A stretch of 47,885 nt of DNA. It comes from an uncultured Clostridia bacterium (GTDB lineage Bacteria > Bacillota > Clostridia > Christensenellales > Pumilibacteraceae). Below the pieces are notes generated by a model. The model ran no database searches and had not been told where the DNA came from. It worked only from the letters and a program-made list of their open reading frames with translations. The stretch lies in NCBI GenBank assembly GCA_947589465.1, contig CANQAE010000006.1, positions 1 through 47,885 of the forward strand, written 5' to 3'. The translations under genes and the position numbers were made by a program. Shown in pieces: positions 32,998 to 41,466 of this stretch; the stretch's first letter is position 1, and the number at the start of each line of letters is the position of its first letter.

Positions 32998-34872
32998 CTA
33001 TCTTCTTCCGCCGCCGCCTCCGCCGAAGCCGCCGCCGCCGAAACCGCCGCCAAAGCCGCCGAAACCGCCGCCTCCGCTAAACGACGAACGGGACGGACGG
33101 GACGCCATTGCCGAAGCATAACTTACGAACGAATTCCTGAAAATCGCGTTGAATACCATAAAGTCGAATATGTCGGGACCATGGTAGTAGGCAGGCGGCG
33201 GGACAGATTCGAGTTCTTCGAACTTTTCCTGCCAGATCTCGCTTACGCCGAGCACGTTCGCGTACGGTAATATGTTGTAGTAATACTGAGGATCGTCTTC
33301 GAGCATCTTTTCGAGTTTGTCCTTTTCGGCAAGGCGAAGAAACTCCTTGAAGCCCACGATTTGCCCCATAACCGACGCGTAATATTCTGATTTGCGATTC
33401 ATCATGCCGCATACGAAGCCTATGACCGCAAGTCCGCAGTAAATCACCGCCCTCGCATACACGGGGAATATCCCGCCGAGGAAAAACAGCGAAGCCACCA
33501 CTCCGCCGAACAGCACGGCGACCGTCATGCCGAGGCAAAACAAGGTTATGCGCTTCGTCGATAACTTGTGCTTTACGTTGAATATATATCGCCCGCAACC
33601 GAATCCTATTGCCGTGAATATTGCCGCGAAACCTATCGGGAATATTAGCGAACTAATCAGAGAAATATTGACCTGTATCGTGAAAACGCAAATTGCGATC
33701 GCGACAAGTATTGCGCCGACCGCCGCTATCACGGGCGAAAATTTCGATTTTCCGTCGAACAACTTGCCCGCATAATCGCATTTTATTTGACTTGTAGCAA
33801 GCGCTATTTCGGCATAGTACGAATCGGAAAGTTGGGCGCTCGAAATCTTGTCGCCTTTCTTGAATAGTCCGTTGAAGATTATCTTTCTGTGCAAAGGCTC
33901 GCCATCACCTATTTCGCCCTTTTTGATGAGCGTGAAGTCGTTATCTTCGACGCTTTCTATCTCAATAAGCCCCTTTGACGCAAAGTAAAATATCATTGCC
34001 GTAATATCTTTCGGCTCGCAATTGTTGTCAATAAGATATCCCATTTGCGCAGGATCGAGTTCCTTGCCGCTATCGAGCGGCGGGGTCGCATTGACCACGG
34101 GGACGATCATTCTGTCCTTCAATGCGAACAATTTCAAGCATACGGCGGAGGTGACGAGTGCGAGTATCAAAAGGATCGAAACAAGTCCCGCCGCCCCGAA
34201 ATTAACGTTGAATTTGCGACCCATCTCCGCATCAACAGTAACTCCGTTGAACGGATCGAGATCAAGCCCCGTCATGGTGATCGTCTTGCGATCTTCGTCA
34301 AGACTAAACGCGGACGTGGTTACTGACGAACCGTAATCGCCCATATAGACTTTAAGGTCTTTTATTTCGAAAGGAAAACTCATTTTTACCGAAACGTTTT
34401 CCTGTTTCGTTGTCCAGCCGTACGGAACTATGTTCATATAGTAATTGGTATTTTGGACGGTGCGCACAGGCGGTACTATGTCGTACGAAATGACATAATC
34501 TATTTCCTTGCCGATGGGATAGTAAGTATAGTCGTCGCCCGTGTAAACAGCCAAAAAGCCGTCTTCGGACGACATATAGTACGTATCGCCCGTTACGGTA
34601 ATGTTACGATATTGTTCGCCGCTGCCTGTCGGCAACCACCTTATTATGCCCCTGCTTCGAACGTTGAACCTTACCGTGAGCGATTCCGTAACCGAAGCGA
34701 CGTGATCTTCCGCTACTGCAATATCGTAATTTGCTTTCGTTATGGTATATCCGTTGTCAACGCGAAATTCATCGTATGCGTTATCCGCCGGTAACGGCAC
34801 CAACAAAAGTACGATGAATACGCCCAAAAAGAGCAAGGTGACGGCAACTATCAGCCATCTGAATTTTTTCAT
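32998..34872 (-). CDS. DUF2207 membrane protein with Gly-rich C-terminus
   Basis: 624 aa. An N-terminal membrane segment (about 5-27) is followed by an all-beta extracytoplasmic domain of the DUF2207 type (N-Y-D-I-A-V ... V-T-E-S-L-T-V-R-F ... G-I-I-R-W-L-P). Next come a membrane segment near 235, a cytoplasmic region with the L-I-D-N-N-C-E-P-K-D-I-T-A winged-helix-like stretch, two pairs of membrane segments (about 375-480), and a tail made almost only of Gly and Phe (last 25 residues). Proteins of this build commonly occur next to LemA, as here, where the LemA stop and this start are adjacent (TAAATG). The function is unknown; a membrane-stress or envelope role is often suggested for the pair. 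Confidence 0.88.
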   Translation of the reverse strand: MKKFRWLIVAVTLLFLGVFIVLLLVPLPADNAYDEFRVDNGYTITKANYDIAVAEDHVASVTESLTVRFNVRSRGIIRWLPTGSGEQYRNITVTGDTYYMSSEDGFLAVYTGDDYTYYPIGKEIDYVISYDIVPPVRTVQNTNYYMNIVPYGWTTKQENVSVKMSFPFEIKDLKVYMGDYGSSVTTSAFSLDEDRKTITMTGLDLDPFNGVTVDAEMGRKFNVNFGAAGLVSILLILALVTSAVCLKLFALKDRMIVPVVNATPPLDSGKELDPAQMGYLIDNNCEPKDITAMIFYFASKGLIEIESVEDNDFTLIKKGEIGDGEPLHRKIIFNGLFKKGDKISSAQLSDSYYAEIALATSQIKCDYAGKLFDGKSKFSPVIAAVGAILVAIAICVFTIQVNISLISSLIFPIGFAAIFTAIGFGCGRYIFNVKHKLSTKRITLFCLGMTVAVLFGGVVASLFFLGGIFPVYARAVIYCGLAVIGFVCGMMNRKSEYYASVMGQIVGFKEFLRLAEKDKLEKMLEDDPQYYYNILPYANVLGVSEIWQEKFEELESVPPPAYYHGPDIFDFMVFNAIFRNSFVSYASAMASRPSRSSFSGGGGFGGFGGGFGGGGFGGGGGGRR

Positions 34873-35457
34873 TTAGAATTTTACCTGTACGTTCTGTCTT
34901 TCGCTTTCTTCAACCTCGAAAAACGGCTTTTTGGTAAGTTTCATAGCATTTGCTATAAGGTTGGACGGGAAAAACATTATCTTGTTATTGAATTGCTTGA
35001 CAGTGGCGTTGTAATATTTGCGATGCTGTGCGATATCGTTTTCAATAGACGTAAGTTGACTTTGCAACATAGCGAATTGTTGATTCGCTTTGAGATCGGG
35101 ATATGCTTCCTGCAAAGCAAAAAGAGATTTGAGAGTCCCGCTGAGCATATTTTCCGCTGCGATCTTGTCCTCGGCGGAAGTCGCGTTCATTGCCCTGTTT
35201 CGCGCTTCGACCACCTTGGTGAGCGTTTCGGACTCGTGCGAAGCATAACCTTTGACCGTTTCAACGAGATTGGGAATAAGGTCCCACCTCTTTTTGAGAT
35301 AAACGTCAACCGTCGAAAACGCTTCTTCGACGTTGTTACGTAAACCGATGAGCGAATTGCGCGTGGAGATAAGCCAAATGACTATTCCCACGACCACAAC
35401 GACCGCGATTATGACTATCAACCAAATAGCCCAACTTTCGATCCCCAACAAAAACAT
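34873..35457 (-). CDS. LemA family protein
   Basis: 194 aa from ATG 35457, supported by GGAGG 8 nt upstream. A single N-terminal membrane helix (about 8-30) is followed by the LemA coiled-coil domain: N-S-L-I-G-L-R-N-N-V-E-E-A-F-S-T-V-D-V-Y-L-K-K-R-W-D-L-I-P-N-L-V, Y-A-S-H-E, A-R-N-R-A, Y-P-D-L-K-A-N and the C-terminal Y-N-x-x-V-x-x-F-N block, here followed by F-F-P-S-N-L-I-A. These are the family's defining segments. LemA proteins are widespread with no settled function. First gene of the operon with the DUF2207 protein, the S51 peptidase and dtd. Confidence 0.93.
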   Translation of the reverse strand: MFLLGIESWAIWLIVIIAVVVVVGIVIWLISTRNSLIGLRNNVEEAFSTVDVYLKKRWDLIPNLVETVKGYASHESETLTKVVEARNRAMNATSAEDKIAAENMLSGTLKSLFALQEAYPDLKANQQFAMLQSQLTSIENDIAQHRKYYNATVKQFNNKIMFFPSNLIANAMKLTKKPFFEVEESERQNVQVKF

Positions 35458-35507
35458 ATCGAATCCTCCGTAAAAACTTATTTTGCCCGCTTTCGACAGG
35501 CAAAAAG

Positions 35508-35537
35508 AATATAACATAACTCCTTAATTTTAGTCAA
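35508..35537 (-). promoter_or_regulatory. promoter of the lemA operon
   Basis: TTGACT (35537-35532), 18 nt, TATATT (35513-35508), about 50 nt before the lemA start. A small hairpin (GCCTG with CGGGC) follows in the leader. Confidence 0.6.
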
Positions 35538-35676
35538 CTGTTTTGGGATTGATTACATGATTTATTATGTAACCGCTCCGTTGTTTATATTAGTTCCCCT
35601 ACTTCGATTTGCAAAAATTTCGCCAAAAAATCATAGTAATTGTCGATTATTTCAAGTACGCGAGCGGCGAAAAGTA

Positions 35677-35682
35677 TATAAT
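35677..35682 (+). promoter_or_regulatory. -10 element for the HtrA-like gene
   Basis: Perfect TATAAT 34 nt upstream of the start codon. The 17-nt-distant hexamer (AAGTAC) is a poor -35. Confidence 0.4.
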
Positions 35683-35716
35683 ATTACTATACGAATTTTT
35701 CATAAGGAGTCTAAAA

Positions 35717-36952
35717 ATGCGTCTTAAAAAATTTTTGATCATAACGCTAACGGCGCTCATTGTTACGCTATTAGTAGGTTGTGCGCCGTCCGCCTACGAC
35801 ATAGCAAAGAAAAACGGTTACGAAGGAAGCGAGGAGCAGTGGCTCGTATCGCTTCGCGGAAACGACGGAGCGGACGGAGCCGATCTCAATATTTACGATA
35901 TCTATCAAACCGCTCTCGATTCTGGGTTCGAAGGAAGTTATCTCGACTTTTTGGATAAATATCTCGATTTCGAACAGTCCGCCGACAATTCCGCGGCAAT
36001 TACCAAGGGACTGCGAAGCGCCGTACTCATAGAATGTACAATTCACAATATCACGCACATGGACAGCGTTCAGGCTGGCGCGGGCGTCGTGTACAGGCTC
36101 AATAAAACCGAGGGCAGCGCGTACATAATCACCAACTACCACGTCGTATACTCCACGTCGCTCAATACCGTTTCGAATGATATCACGATAACTCCGTACG
36201 GCAGCGACAAAAAAATTTCCGCCGAGTACATAGGCGGTTCGGCGATATATGACATAGCGGTCTTACGTACAAGCGACGCATACTTTACGACCGACCTGCC
36301 TCTCGCCGTTTCGATCGCAAATTACGACGTTTGCGTGGGACAAACGGCAATAGCAATAGGCAACCCCGCAGGTTACGGAATTTCGGCGACGACGGGAATA
36401 GTCAGCGTCGAGAGCGAATACCTCACAATGAACGCCATCGACGACAGATCGCAGTCCGTTCAAAGCCGTGCAATTCGTACCGACGCGGCAGTCAATTCTG
36501 GAAACAGCGGCGGCGGCTTGTTCGACGCGGACGGCAATCTTATAGGCATAGTCAACGCCAAATCGGCGGATACGTCTTACCAAAACATGGGGTACGCAAT
36601 TCCCGTTTCGGTGGCGACGGCGGTGGCTCAAAATATAATAAACAACCACGGCACGTTCCTAAAAGGCACTCTCGGCATTACAGTCGAATCGGTAAATCCC
36701 CACTCCTATCTCTCTGACGGCAAGATCAGGATCGCCGAAACGGTGACCGTAAAAGAGGTCGAGGGCGCGTCGGTCGGCAAAGTCGTACGAGGCGACATAA
36801 TTAGGTCAATAAGCATAGACGGCGTAGAAACGACGGTGACCCGAAGTTTCCACATTACCGACGTAATGCTCCTGTCTTCTCCCGGCGACGTCGTCACCCT
36901 AAAAGTTCTGCGCGGCAATACCGAACTTACGGTAAGCGTAACGTGCAAATAA
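35717..36952 (+). CDS. HtrA/DegP-like lipoprotein serine protease with PDZ domain
   Basis: 411 aa from ATG 35717, 7 nt after AAGGAG. The signal ends in L-L-V-G-C (lipid cysteine C22), so the protease is tethered outside the membrane. Residues 27-85 contain two copies of a short module (N-G-Y-E-G-S-E-E-Q-W-L and S-G-F-E-G-S-Y-L-D-F-L) around a collagen-like G-x-D-G-A-D segment. The trypsin-like domain follows with the triad H142 (N-Y-H-V-V), D179 (Y-D-I-A-V-L) and S264 (G-N-S-G-G). A PDZ domain occupies about 310-411 (V-V-R-G-D-I-I-R-S-I). Homologues degrade misfolded exported proteins. Monocistronic, ending at a strong terminator. Confidence 0.93.
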   Translation: MRLKKFLIITLTALIVTLLVGCAPSAYDIAKKNGYEGSEEQWLVSLRGNDGADGADLNIYDIYQTALDSGFEGSYLDFLDKYLDFEQSADNSAAITKGLRSAVLIECTIHNITHMDSVQAGAGVVYRLNKTEGSAYIITNYHVVYSTSLNTVSNDITITPYGSDKKISAEYIGGSAIYDIAVLRTSDAYFTTDLPLAVSIANYDVCVGQTAIAIGNPAGYGISATTGIVSVESEYLTMNAIDDRSQSVQSRAIRTDAAVNSGNSGGGLFDADGNLIGIVNAKSADTSYQNMGYAIPVSVATAVAQNIINNHGTFLKGTLGITVESVNPHSYLSDGKIRIAETVTVKEVEGASVGKVVRGDIIRSISIDGVETTVTRSFHITDVMLLSSPGDVVTLKVLRGNTELTVSVTCK

Positions 36953-36977
36953 AAACAAACAAGTACTGTCGTTTACG

Positions 36978-37007
36978 CAAGGCGAATATATTTCGCCTTG
37001 TTTTTTT
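36978..37007 (+). terminator. terminator of the HtrA-like gene
   Basis: CAAGGCGAA (36978-36986) pairs perfectly with TTCGCCTTG (36992-37000), followed by seven T residues. Confidence 0.92.
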
Positions 37008-37028
37008 GCAAAAACGGCTCATCTGTGC

Positions 37029-37058
37029 TTGATTTTCATCATATTTATATGCTACAAT
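37029..37058 (+). promoter_or_regulatory. promoter of the repeat-tailed membrane protein gene
   Basis: TTGATT (37029-37034), 18 nt, TACAAT (37053-37058). The expected transcription start is only about 12 nt before the ATG. Confidence 0.55.
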
Positions 37059-37076
37059 AAATGTCGGTAAACCGAA

Positions 37077-38087
37077 ATGATAAAAACTGCTCTAAAAAAC
37101 GTATTTAAGAATTCTATCTTTATTTTTGTCGCCATGGGTATAGTGTATCTGGTGATCTTACTTGCGCTGTTTTGGCTTATTTCGGCAATTACGGGCAATA
37201 TCGGCGACACTTTCAATAAACTCGGCGCGCTTATCAACGACTCGTCGGTGCAGTCGTCCACGGCTGTAAACGAATTTTTGGGATACGCTTTCGGTCAAAT
37301 AAATTGGCACGGCAACTTCTTTGCGACAATCAAGCAGATCATAAGCACCGAGTGGATACAAAACACCGTCAAAGGCTTCTTCGAAACGCTCGACGTATCG
37401 GCGGAAGGGTTCGGCGAACAGTTCACGCTCATCATCGACGGATTTTTTGGCACGTTCGTATCGCAAATCATTGCATTTGCGGCGGTCTGCGCGATAGGCA
37501 TAATGCTCGCCAACCTCGCCACCGGATTCGCGATTCGCAGACGTTCGGCAAAGCGAAATATAAAAAGAACGATCTTCGCCTTTACGATCACCCCCCTGTT
37601 TCAATCCGCAATGATAATCATAATCATAGTCATGGCTATTCTAATAGGGTACTTCGCGATTTTGGCGTTCGTCGCAATTGTCATCGCCGCCGAAATGCTG
37701 TCGCTCATATTCTCTTGGCTCGTGTACAAAGACGAATCTTTGAAACTCAAAGACGTGTTCACGCTGAAAAACATTTTGCAAAACCTCGCGGTGCGCGGCA
37801 TACTGTACGCAAGTTGCGCTTTGCTCGCCGTATTGCTCTGGCTCATCAATCCGCTTATCGCCATTTTGTTGACCATTCCCGTTATCATTTATATCGAAAA
37901 CATAATCGAAATCAACACGGACTCGTTTGTTAGCGATATGGTAAAATCCAAAAAACTTAATATCTCTACCGAAAACCTTAACGAAACAACAGAAACGCAA
38001 ATCGAGGAAGCGACCGAAAACCTTAACGGAACCGCCGAAAAGCAAAACTACGAAACTACCAAAAACCTCGAAGAAACTGCCGAATAA
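37077..38087 (+). CDS. polytopic membrane protein with acidic repetitive tail
   Basis: 336 aa, not recognised. Hydrophobic segments lie near 13-37, 128-150, 175-215 and 235-275, with a soluble loop between 40 and 125, an arrangement similar to unannotated Clostridia membrane proteins. The last 45 residues are a Glu/Thr/Asn-rich tail built of repeats of the type E-N-L-N-E-T-x-E-x-Q. The ATG at 37077 has no good ribosome site, and the predicted transcript would have a very short leader. Its promoter and the preceding terminator make it the first gene of its unit. Confidence 0.7.
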   Translation: MIKTALKNVFKNSIFIFVAMGIVYLVILLALFWLISAITGNIGDTFNKLGALINDSSVQSSTAVNEFLGYAFGQINWHGNFFATIKQIISTEWIQNTVKGFFETLDVSAEGFGEQFTLIIDGFFGTFVSQIIAFAAVCAIGIMLANLATGFAIRRRSAKRNIKRTIFAFTITPLFQSAMIIIIIVMAILIGYFAILAFVAIVIAAEMLSLIFSWLVYKDESLKLKDVFTLKNILQNLAVRGILYASCALLAVLLWLINPLIAILLTIPVIIYIENIIEINTDSFVSDMVKSKKLNISTENLNETTETQIEEATENLNGTAEKQNYETTKNLEETAE

Positions 38088-38211
38088 GACCGCGCCGAAC
38101 AGAGGCGACAAATCATTTTTTCCATGTGTTATGCAATCCATATGGCATCTTTTTTATTTTTATCGTATTTTTGCACGAACAAAAGCACATACTACGATTA
38201 AGGAGATACTT

Positions 38212-38646
38212 ATGAACGAGCAACACACAATTAAACTTTTGAGAGAATGTGACGCGGGGATCAAGATGGGCATCGTAGCCATCGACGACGTAATACGTCA
38301 CGTTGACAACAAGGAGTTTCACGACAAACTTTTCGGCTACAAACAGGAGTACAACAGACTTCAAAACGAGATCCAAGGACTGCTTGAAAAGCACAAGGAC
38401 GAGGGCAAAAGCCCCAACCCCGTCGTTCGCGGAATGGCGTGGATGAAAACGTCGCTGAAAATCTGTCTTGACGAATCGGACAAAAATATTGCCGATATTA
38501 TGACTGACGGATGCAATATGGGTATAAAAACGCTCAATAAATTTTTAAATCTGTTTGCGGACGCCGACGACGAATCGGTTAGTCTTGCTAAACGTCTTGT
38601 CAATCTCGGCGAACGTCAAGTCACCGAAATGCGACAGTTTTTGTGA
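38212..38646 (+). CDS. small helical-bundle protein of unknown function
   Basis: 144 aa from ATG 38212, 6 nt after AAGGAG. The protein is almost entirely helical with no signal or membrane segment. Amphipathic helices (11-35, 42-65, 72-95, 95-120, 123-142) suggest a four-helix bundle of ferritin-like build, and the block M-A-W-M-K-T-S-L-K-I-C-L-D-E-S-D-K-N-I-A-D is followed by M-T-D-G-C-N-M-G-I. Small proteins of this pattern are common in Clostridia without known function. It could bind metal but shows no di-iron E-x-x-H pair. The 124-nt gap upstream shows no convincing promoter, so it may be read through from the membrane protein gene. Confidence 0.7.
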   Translation: MNEQHTIKLLRECDAGIKMGIVAIDDVIRHVDNKEFHDKLFGYKQEYNRLQNEIQGLLEKHKDEGKSPNPVVRGMAWMKTSLKICLDESDKNIADIMTDGCNMGIKTLNKFLNLFADADDESVSLAKRLVNLGERQVTEMRQFL

Positions 38647-38663
38647 CAAATTACCTGCAAACA

Positions 38664-38700
38664 AAAAAGGCAAGGATAATTTTTTAGTCCTCGCCTTTTT
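38664..38700. terminator. bidirectional terminator between the small helical gene and tnaA
   Basis: AAAAAGGC (38664-38671) pairs with GCCTTTTT (38693-38700), extended inward past one mismatch by AGGA/TCCT. It serves converging transcripts. Confidence 0.85.
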
Positions 38701-38722
38701 ATTTTAATGTTTGCGATATTTG

Positions 38723-40102
38723 TTATTTGAGAAGTTCGAGTTTTCCCGTGAAGTGACGAAGCACAGGCGCTTCTTCCACGATTTTAAGACCTTTGATCTT
38801 GCTTGCATTCTTCTTGACCTCGATAAGAGCGTCAACGATAACGTCGAGGTGCGCCTGAGTATATACTCTGCGCGGGATGCAAAGTCTTGTAAATTCGAAC
38901 TTGGATTCCTGTTCCTTGTGCGTAACGGGATCGCGATCGAGCATATAGGAACCGATATCGCAACCGCGTATGCCCGCCTCTATGTAAAGTTGAACGGCAA
39001 GAGCCTGTGCGGGATATTGATACCAGGGTATATGAGGAAGCATCTTCTTTGCGTCAATAAACAGCGCATGACCGCCGACGGGAGTTTGATAAGCGATGCC
39101 CGCCTCGTCAAGTCTTGCAGCCATATATTCGAGTTGACCTATACGATAGTTGAGGAAGTCTTCCTCGATACCTTCTTTTAGACCTATCGCCAGCGCTTCG
39201 AGGTCGCGTCCCGACATACCGCCATAAGTAACGAATCCCTCAAAGGAAATGCAACTTTGCTTGATCTTTTCGAAAGCCGCCTTGTCGCGCGTTCCCAAAA
39301 GACCGCCCATATTGACGATTGCATCTTTCTTCGCCGACATGGTGAAGTAATCGGCATATTTGAAGCATTCCGATATAATTTGCTTTATGGACGAATTCTT
39401 GAATTCTTCCTCGCGCTGTTTGATGAAGTGCGCGTTTTCGGCATAACGAGCGGCGTCGATCATAAACGGAATTCCGTTGTCATGGGCTATCTTGCTCGCC
39501 TCGCGGATATTAGCGACCGAAACGGGCTGTCCGCCTGCCGAGTTGTTGGTGATAGTCATTATAATAACGCCGATATTTTCTTTGCCGTATTCTCTTATGA
39601 GTTCTTTGAGTTTGCCGCAATCCATATTGCCCTTAAACGGAAGTCTGAGCGAAGTATCCAACGCTTCGGGAACTACGCAGTCGATGGGAATACCGCCCGC
39701 CATAACGGCATGACCTCTCGTCGTGTCGAAGAACATATTTGCTATGGCATATTTCTTGCCCGCAAGCAAAATGGGCATAAGGATCTTTTCGGCGGCGCGG
39801 CCTTGGTGTACGGGCTGAATGTACGGGAAACCGAAAATTTCTGTCGCGCTCTCGATCACGTGTTGATAACTGAGCGCGCCTGCATACGACTCGTCGCCCA
39901 TCATAACGCCTGCCCATTGATTGATGCTCATGGCGTTGGTACCGCTGTCGGTAAGGCAGTCAATGTAAACGTCCTGAGAATTCAAACCGAACAAGTTATA
40001 GTGTGCGGCTTTGATTTTTTCTTCTCTTTCTTTGCGTGTAAGCATTTTGAGCGGTTCCACGCTTTTGATCCTGAAAGGTTCGGCAATGTAAGTTGGTTTC
40101 AT
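38723..40102 (-). CDS. tnaA: tryptophanase (tryptophan indole-lyase)
   Basis: 459 aa from ATG 40102 with AAGGAG upstream. PLP enzyme splitting tryptophan into indole, pyruvate and ammonia. The fold is shared with tyrosine phenol-lyase, but three discriminating positions match tryptophanase: D126 in F-F-D-T-T-R-G-H (TPL has Thr), isoleucine in C-D-I-G-S (TPL has Arg381), and H450 in L-R-H-F-T (TPL has Phe). The PLP lysine is K259 in M-S-A-K-K-D. It is monocistronic with its own promoter and terminator. No tnaC-type leader peptide gene fits in the 78-nt gap to gerC, and no permease gene is adjacent. It suggests indole production and amino-acid fermentation. Confidence 0.9.
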   Translation of the reverse strand: MKPTYIAEPFRIKSVEPLKMLTRKEREEKIKAAHYNLFGLNSQDVYIDCLTDSGTNAMSINQWAGVMMGDESYAGALSYQHVIESATEIFGFPYIQPVHQGRAAEKILMPILLAGKKYAIANMFFDTTRGHAVMAGGIPIDCVVPEALDTSLRLPFKGNMDCGKLKELIREYGKENIGVIIMTITNNSAGGQPVSVANIREASKIAHDNGIPFMIDAARYAENAHFIKQREEEFKNSSIKQIISECFKYADYFTMSAKKDAIVNMGGLLGTRDKAAFEKIKQSCISFEGFVTYGGMSGRDLEALAIGLKEGIEEDFLNYRIGQLEYMAARLDEAGIAYQTPVGGHALFIDAKKMLPHIPWYQYPAQALAVQLYIEAGIRGCDIGSYMLDRDPVTHKEQESKFEFTRLCIPRRVYTQAHLDVIVDALIEVKKNASKIKGLKIVEEAPVLRHFTGKLELLK

Positions 40103-40134
40103 TCTATCTCTCCTTAAAAATATTTTATGACTAT

Positions 40135-40163
40135 ATTTTAGCATTTCGAAAAATAAAAATCAA
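40135..40163 (-). promoter_or_regulatory. promoter of tnaA
   Basis: TTGATT (40163-40158), 17 nt, TAAAAT (40140-40135), 33 nt upstream of tnaA. Confidence 0.6.
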
Positions 40164-40179
40164 CCTTTGAGAGGAAAAT

Positions 40180-41466
40180 TTATGAAACTTCTACATTTAT
40201 TTTATATTCCGCTTGTACATTTTTTACGAAATCAATTTGTTCGCCGTAAATTTTGTACTCACGGTTGCATTGCTTATAGAACTGCGTTTCCAGACCGAGA
40301 ATGTCCGCGCCCGTTTTTTTGCCGTAATCGAGCGCTTCTTCTATTTCTTCTTTTACGATCTGCTCGGCGCGTTTGGCAATGCACTTTTTGACCTCTTTTT
40401 TGCTCGCGAACTTGCCCGTTTCGGAAATCATGAATCTCGTTTCGGTTTCGAGTTCCATGTTGACGTTGAAAGTAACGATCGGCTTGCCGTCTTCGAATTG
40501 CGCTTTGATCGTCCCGTCTTTTTTGCGGACCTGCATCGGCACGTAAGATATTACATCGTCGCCTATCACGACGTTGTCCGCCTCGAAATAGCCTTTGTTG
40601 CTTTTCTTGTCAAACATACTCAGTCCCTTTGTGCCGAGCGGCGACATTTTGCCCACCGCCTTGCCATCCTTGAACAGCATGGACATGTTAAGTTCTTTAA
40701 GGCTCGGTCCCTGCGACCCGCCGCTTCCGCCTCCCGAATCGGAGCCGCCGCCCCCGCTTCCGCCGCTACTGCTTCCGCTACCTCCGCCCGAATTCGAACC
40801 GCCGCCTCCGCCTCCCGAATCGGAGCCACCGCCCCCGCTTCCGCCGCCTCCGCCGCTGCCACTATCCTCCTCAAACCCTATAATGGGTAGCGAAGAAGCG
40901 TGCGACGGTGTGTGATTTTCACTCAAAAATTTAAGCACCGAAACAATGCGAATATTGATCGAATTTTCCGAAAAGTCGGCTACGTCGAAAACGCCCGACC
41001 CGTTAGTCTGCGAAAATTCGTTGAGTTTTTGCATAAATTCTTCGGCTTTGCCTTCGCATACGAACAATATCATTTGCGGACTAATCATTCCGCTCGCCAA
41101 AATATAATCGAGTTCGTTGGTAAATCCCTGTTTTGCCATTTCCTCGCCGACAAGGATTATTCCACAATGAGCGAGTTCGATTTTCAGTCCCATCTTGGTG
41201 GAGAGTTTTTCGAACGCCTCGCCGATATCCTTCCCTTCTGCGTGAACGACGAGCAGTTTTGACGAACCCTGCGCCTGCTGTTGCGGCACGTTGATCTGCA
41301 CGAAAGTTTCTATTTTGTCGTCTTTTTTGTCAAAAGCGACAACCGTCACCGCACTTTTTGCTTCGACGCTCGGCGAATCTTCGAGCGGAAAGACGGCGAC
41401 CAAAAGCAAAAAAATCAGGGCGAAAACTTTAATTATCAGTACTTTTTTCTCGTGAGTCATCTTCAT
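40180..41466 (-). CDS. gerAC: GerC-type spore germination protein, Gly/Ser-linker variant
   Basis: 428 aa. It matches the Ger(x)C family in its V-Q-I-N-V-P opening strand, L-I-L-V-G-E-E-M-A-K-Q-G segment, the middle M-x-M-F-K-D-G-K-A-V-G-x-L strand and the C-terminal helix and strand (D-I-L-G-L ... N-V-Q-A-E-Y-K-I-N-V-E-V). Normal GerC proteins are lipoproteins starting with L-x-G-C-W-D. Here the N-terminal hydrophobic segment (8-27) is followed by P-L-E-D-S with no cysteine, so it is probably held by an uncleaved membrane helix. Residues 202-252 are almost only Gly and Ser, a flexible linker between the two domains. Third gene of the operon, overlapping gerAB by 38 nt. The subunit helps sense germinants at the spore inner membrane. 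Confidence 0.85.
   Translation of the reverse strand: MKMTHEKKVLIIKVFALIFLLLVAVFPLEDSPSVEAKSAVTVVAFDKKDDKIETFVQINVPQQQAQGSSKLLVVHAEGKDIGEAFEKLSTKMGLKIELAHCGIILVGEEMAKQGFTNELDYILASGMISPQMILFVCEGKAEEFMQKLNEFSQTNGSGVFDVADFSENSINIRIVSVLKFLSENHTPSHASSLPIIGFEEDSGSGGGGGSGGGGSDSGGGGGGSNSGGGSGSSSGGSGGGGSDSGGGSGGSQGPSLKELNMSMLFKDGKAVGKMSPLGTKGLSMFDKKSNKGYFEADNVVIGDDVISYVPMQVRKKDGTIKAQFEDGKPIVTFNVNMELETETRFMISETGKFASKKEVKKCIAKRAEQIVKEEIEEALDYGKKTGADILGLETQFYKQCNREYKIYGEQIDFVKNVQAEYKINVEVS

Noticed and set aside
32958-33119. N-terminal extension of the S51 peptidase to 33119
   Set aside because: The extra residues are an Ala-rich reading of the Gly-rich DUF2207 tail in another phase, and a strong ribosome site precedes the start at 32957.
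38723-40102. tyrosine phenol-lyase identity for the PLP lyase
   Set aside because: D126, the isoleucine in C-D-I-G-S and H450 match tryptophanase; TPL has Thr, Arg and Phe at these sites.
40711-40863. CRISPR or satellite array
   Set aside because: The repetitive DNA encodes the Gly/Ser linker in frame within the GerC gene; there are no direct repeats with spacers.
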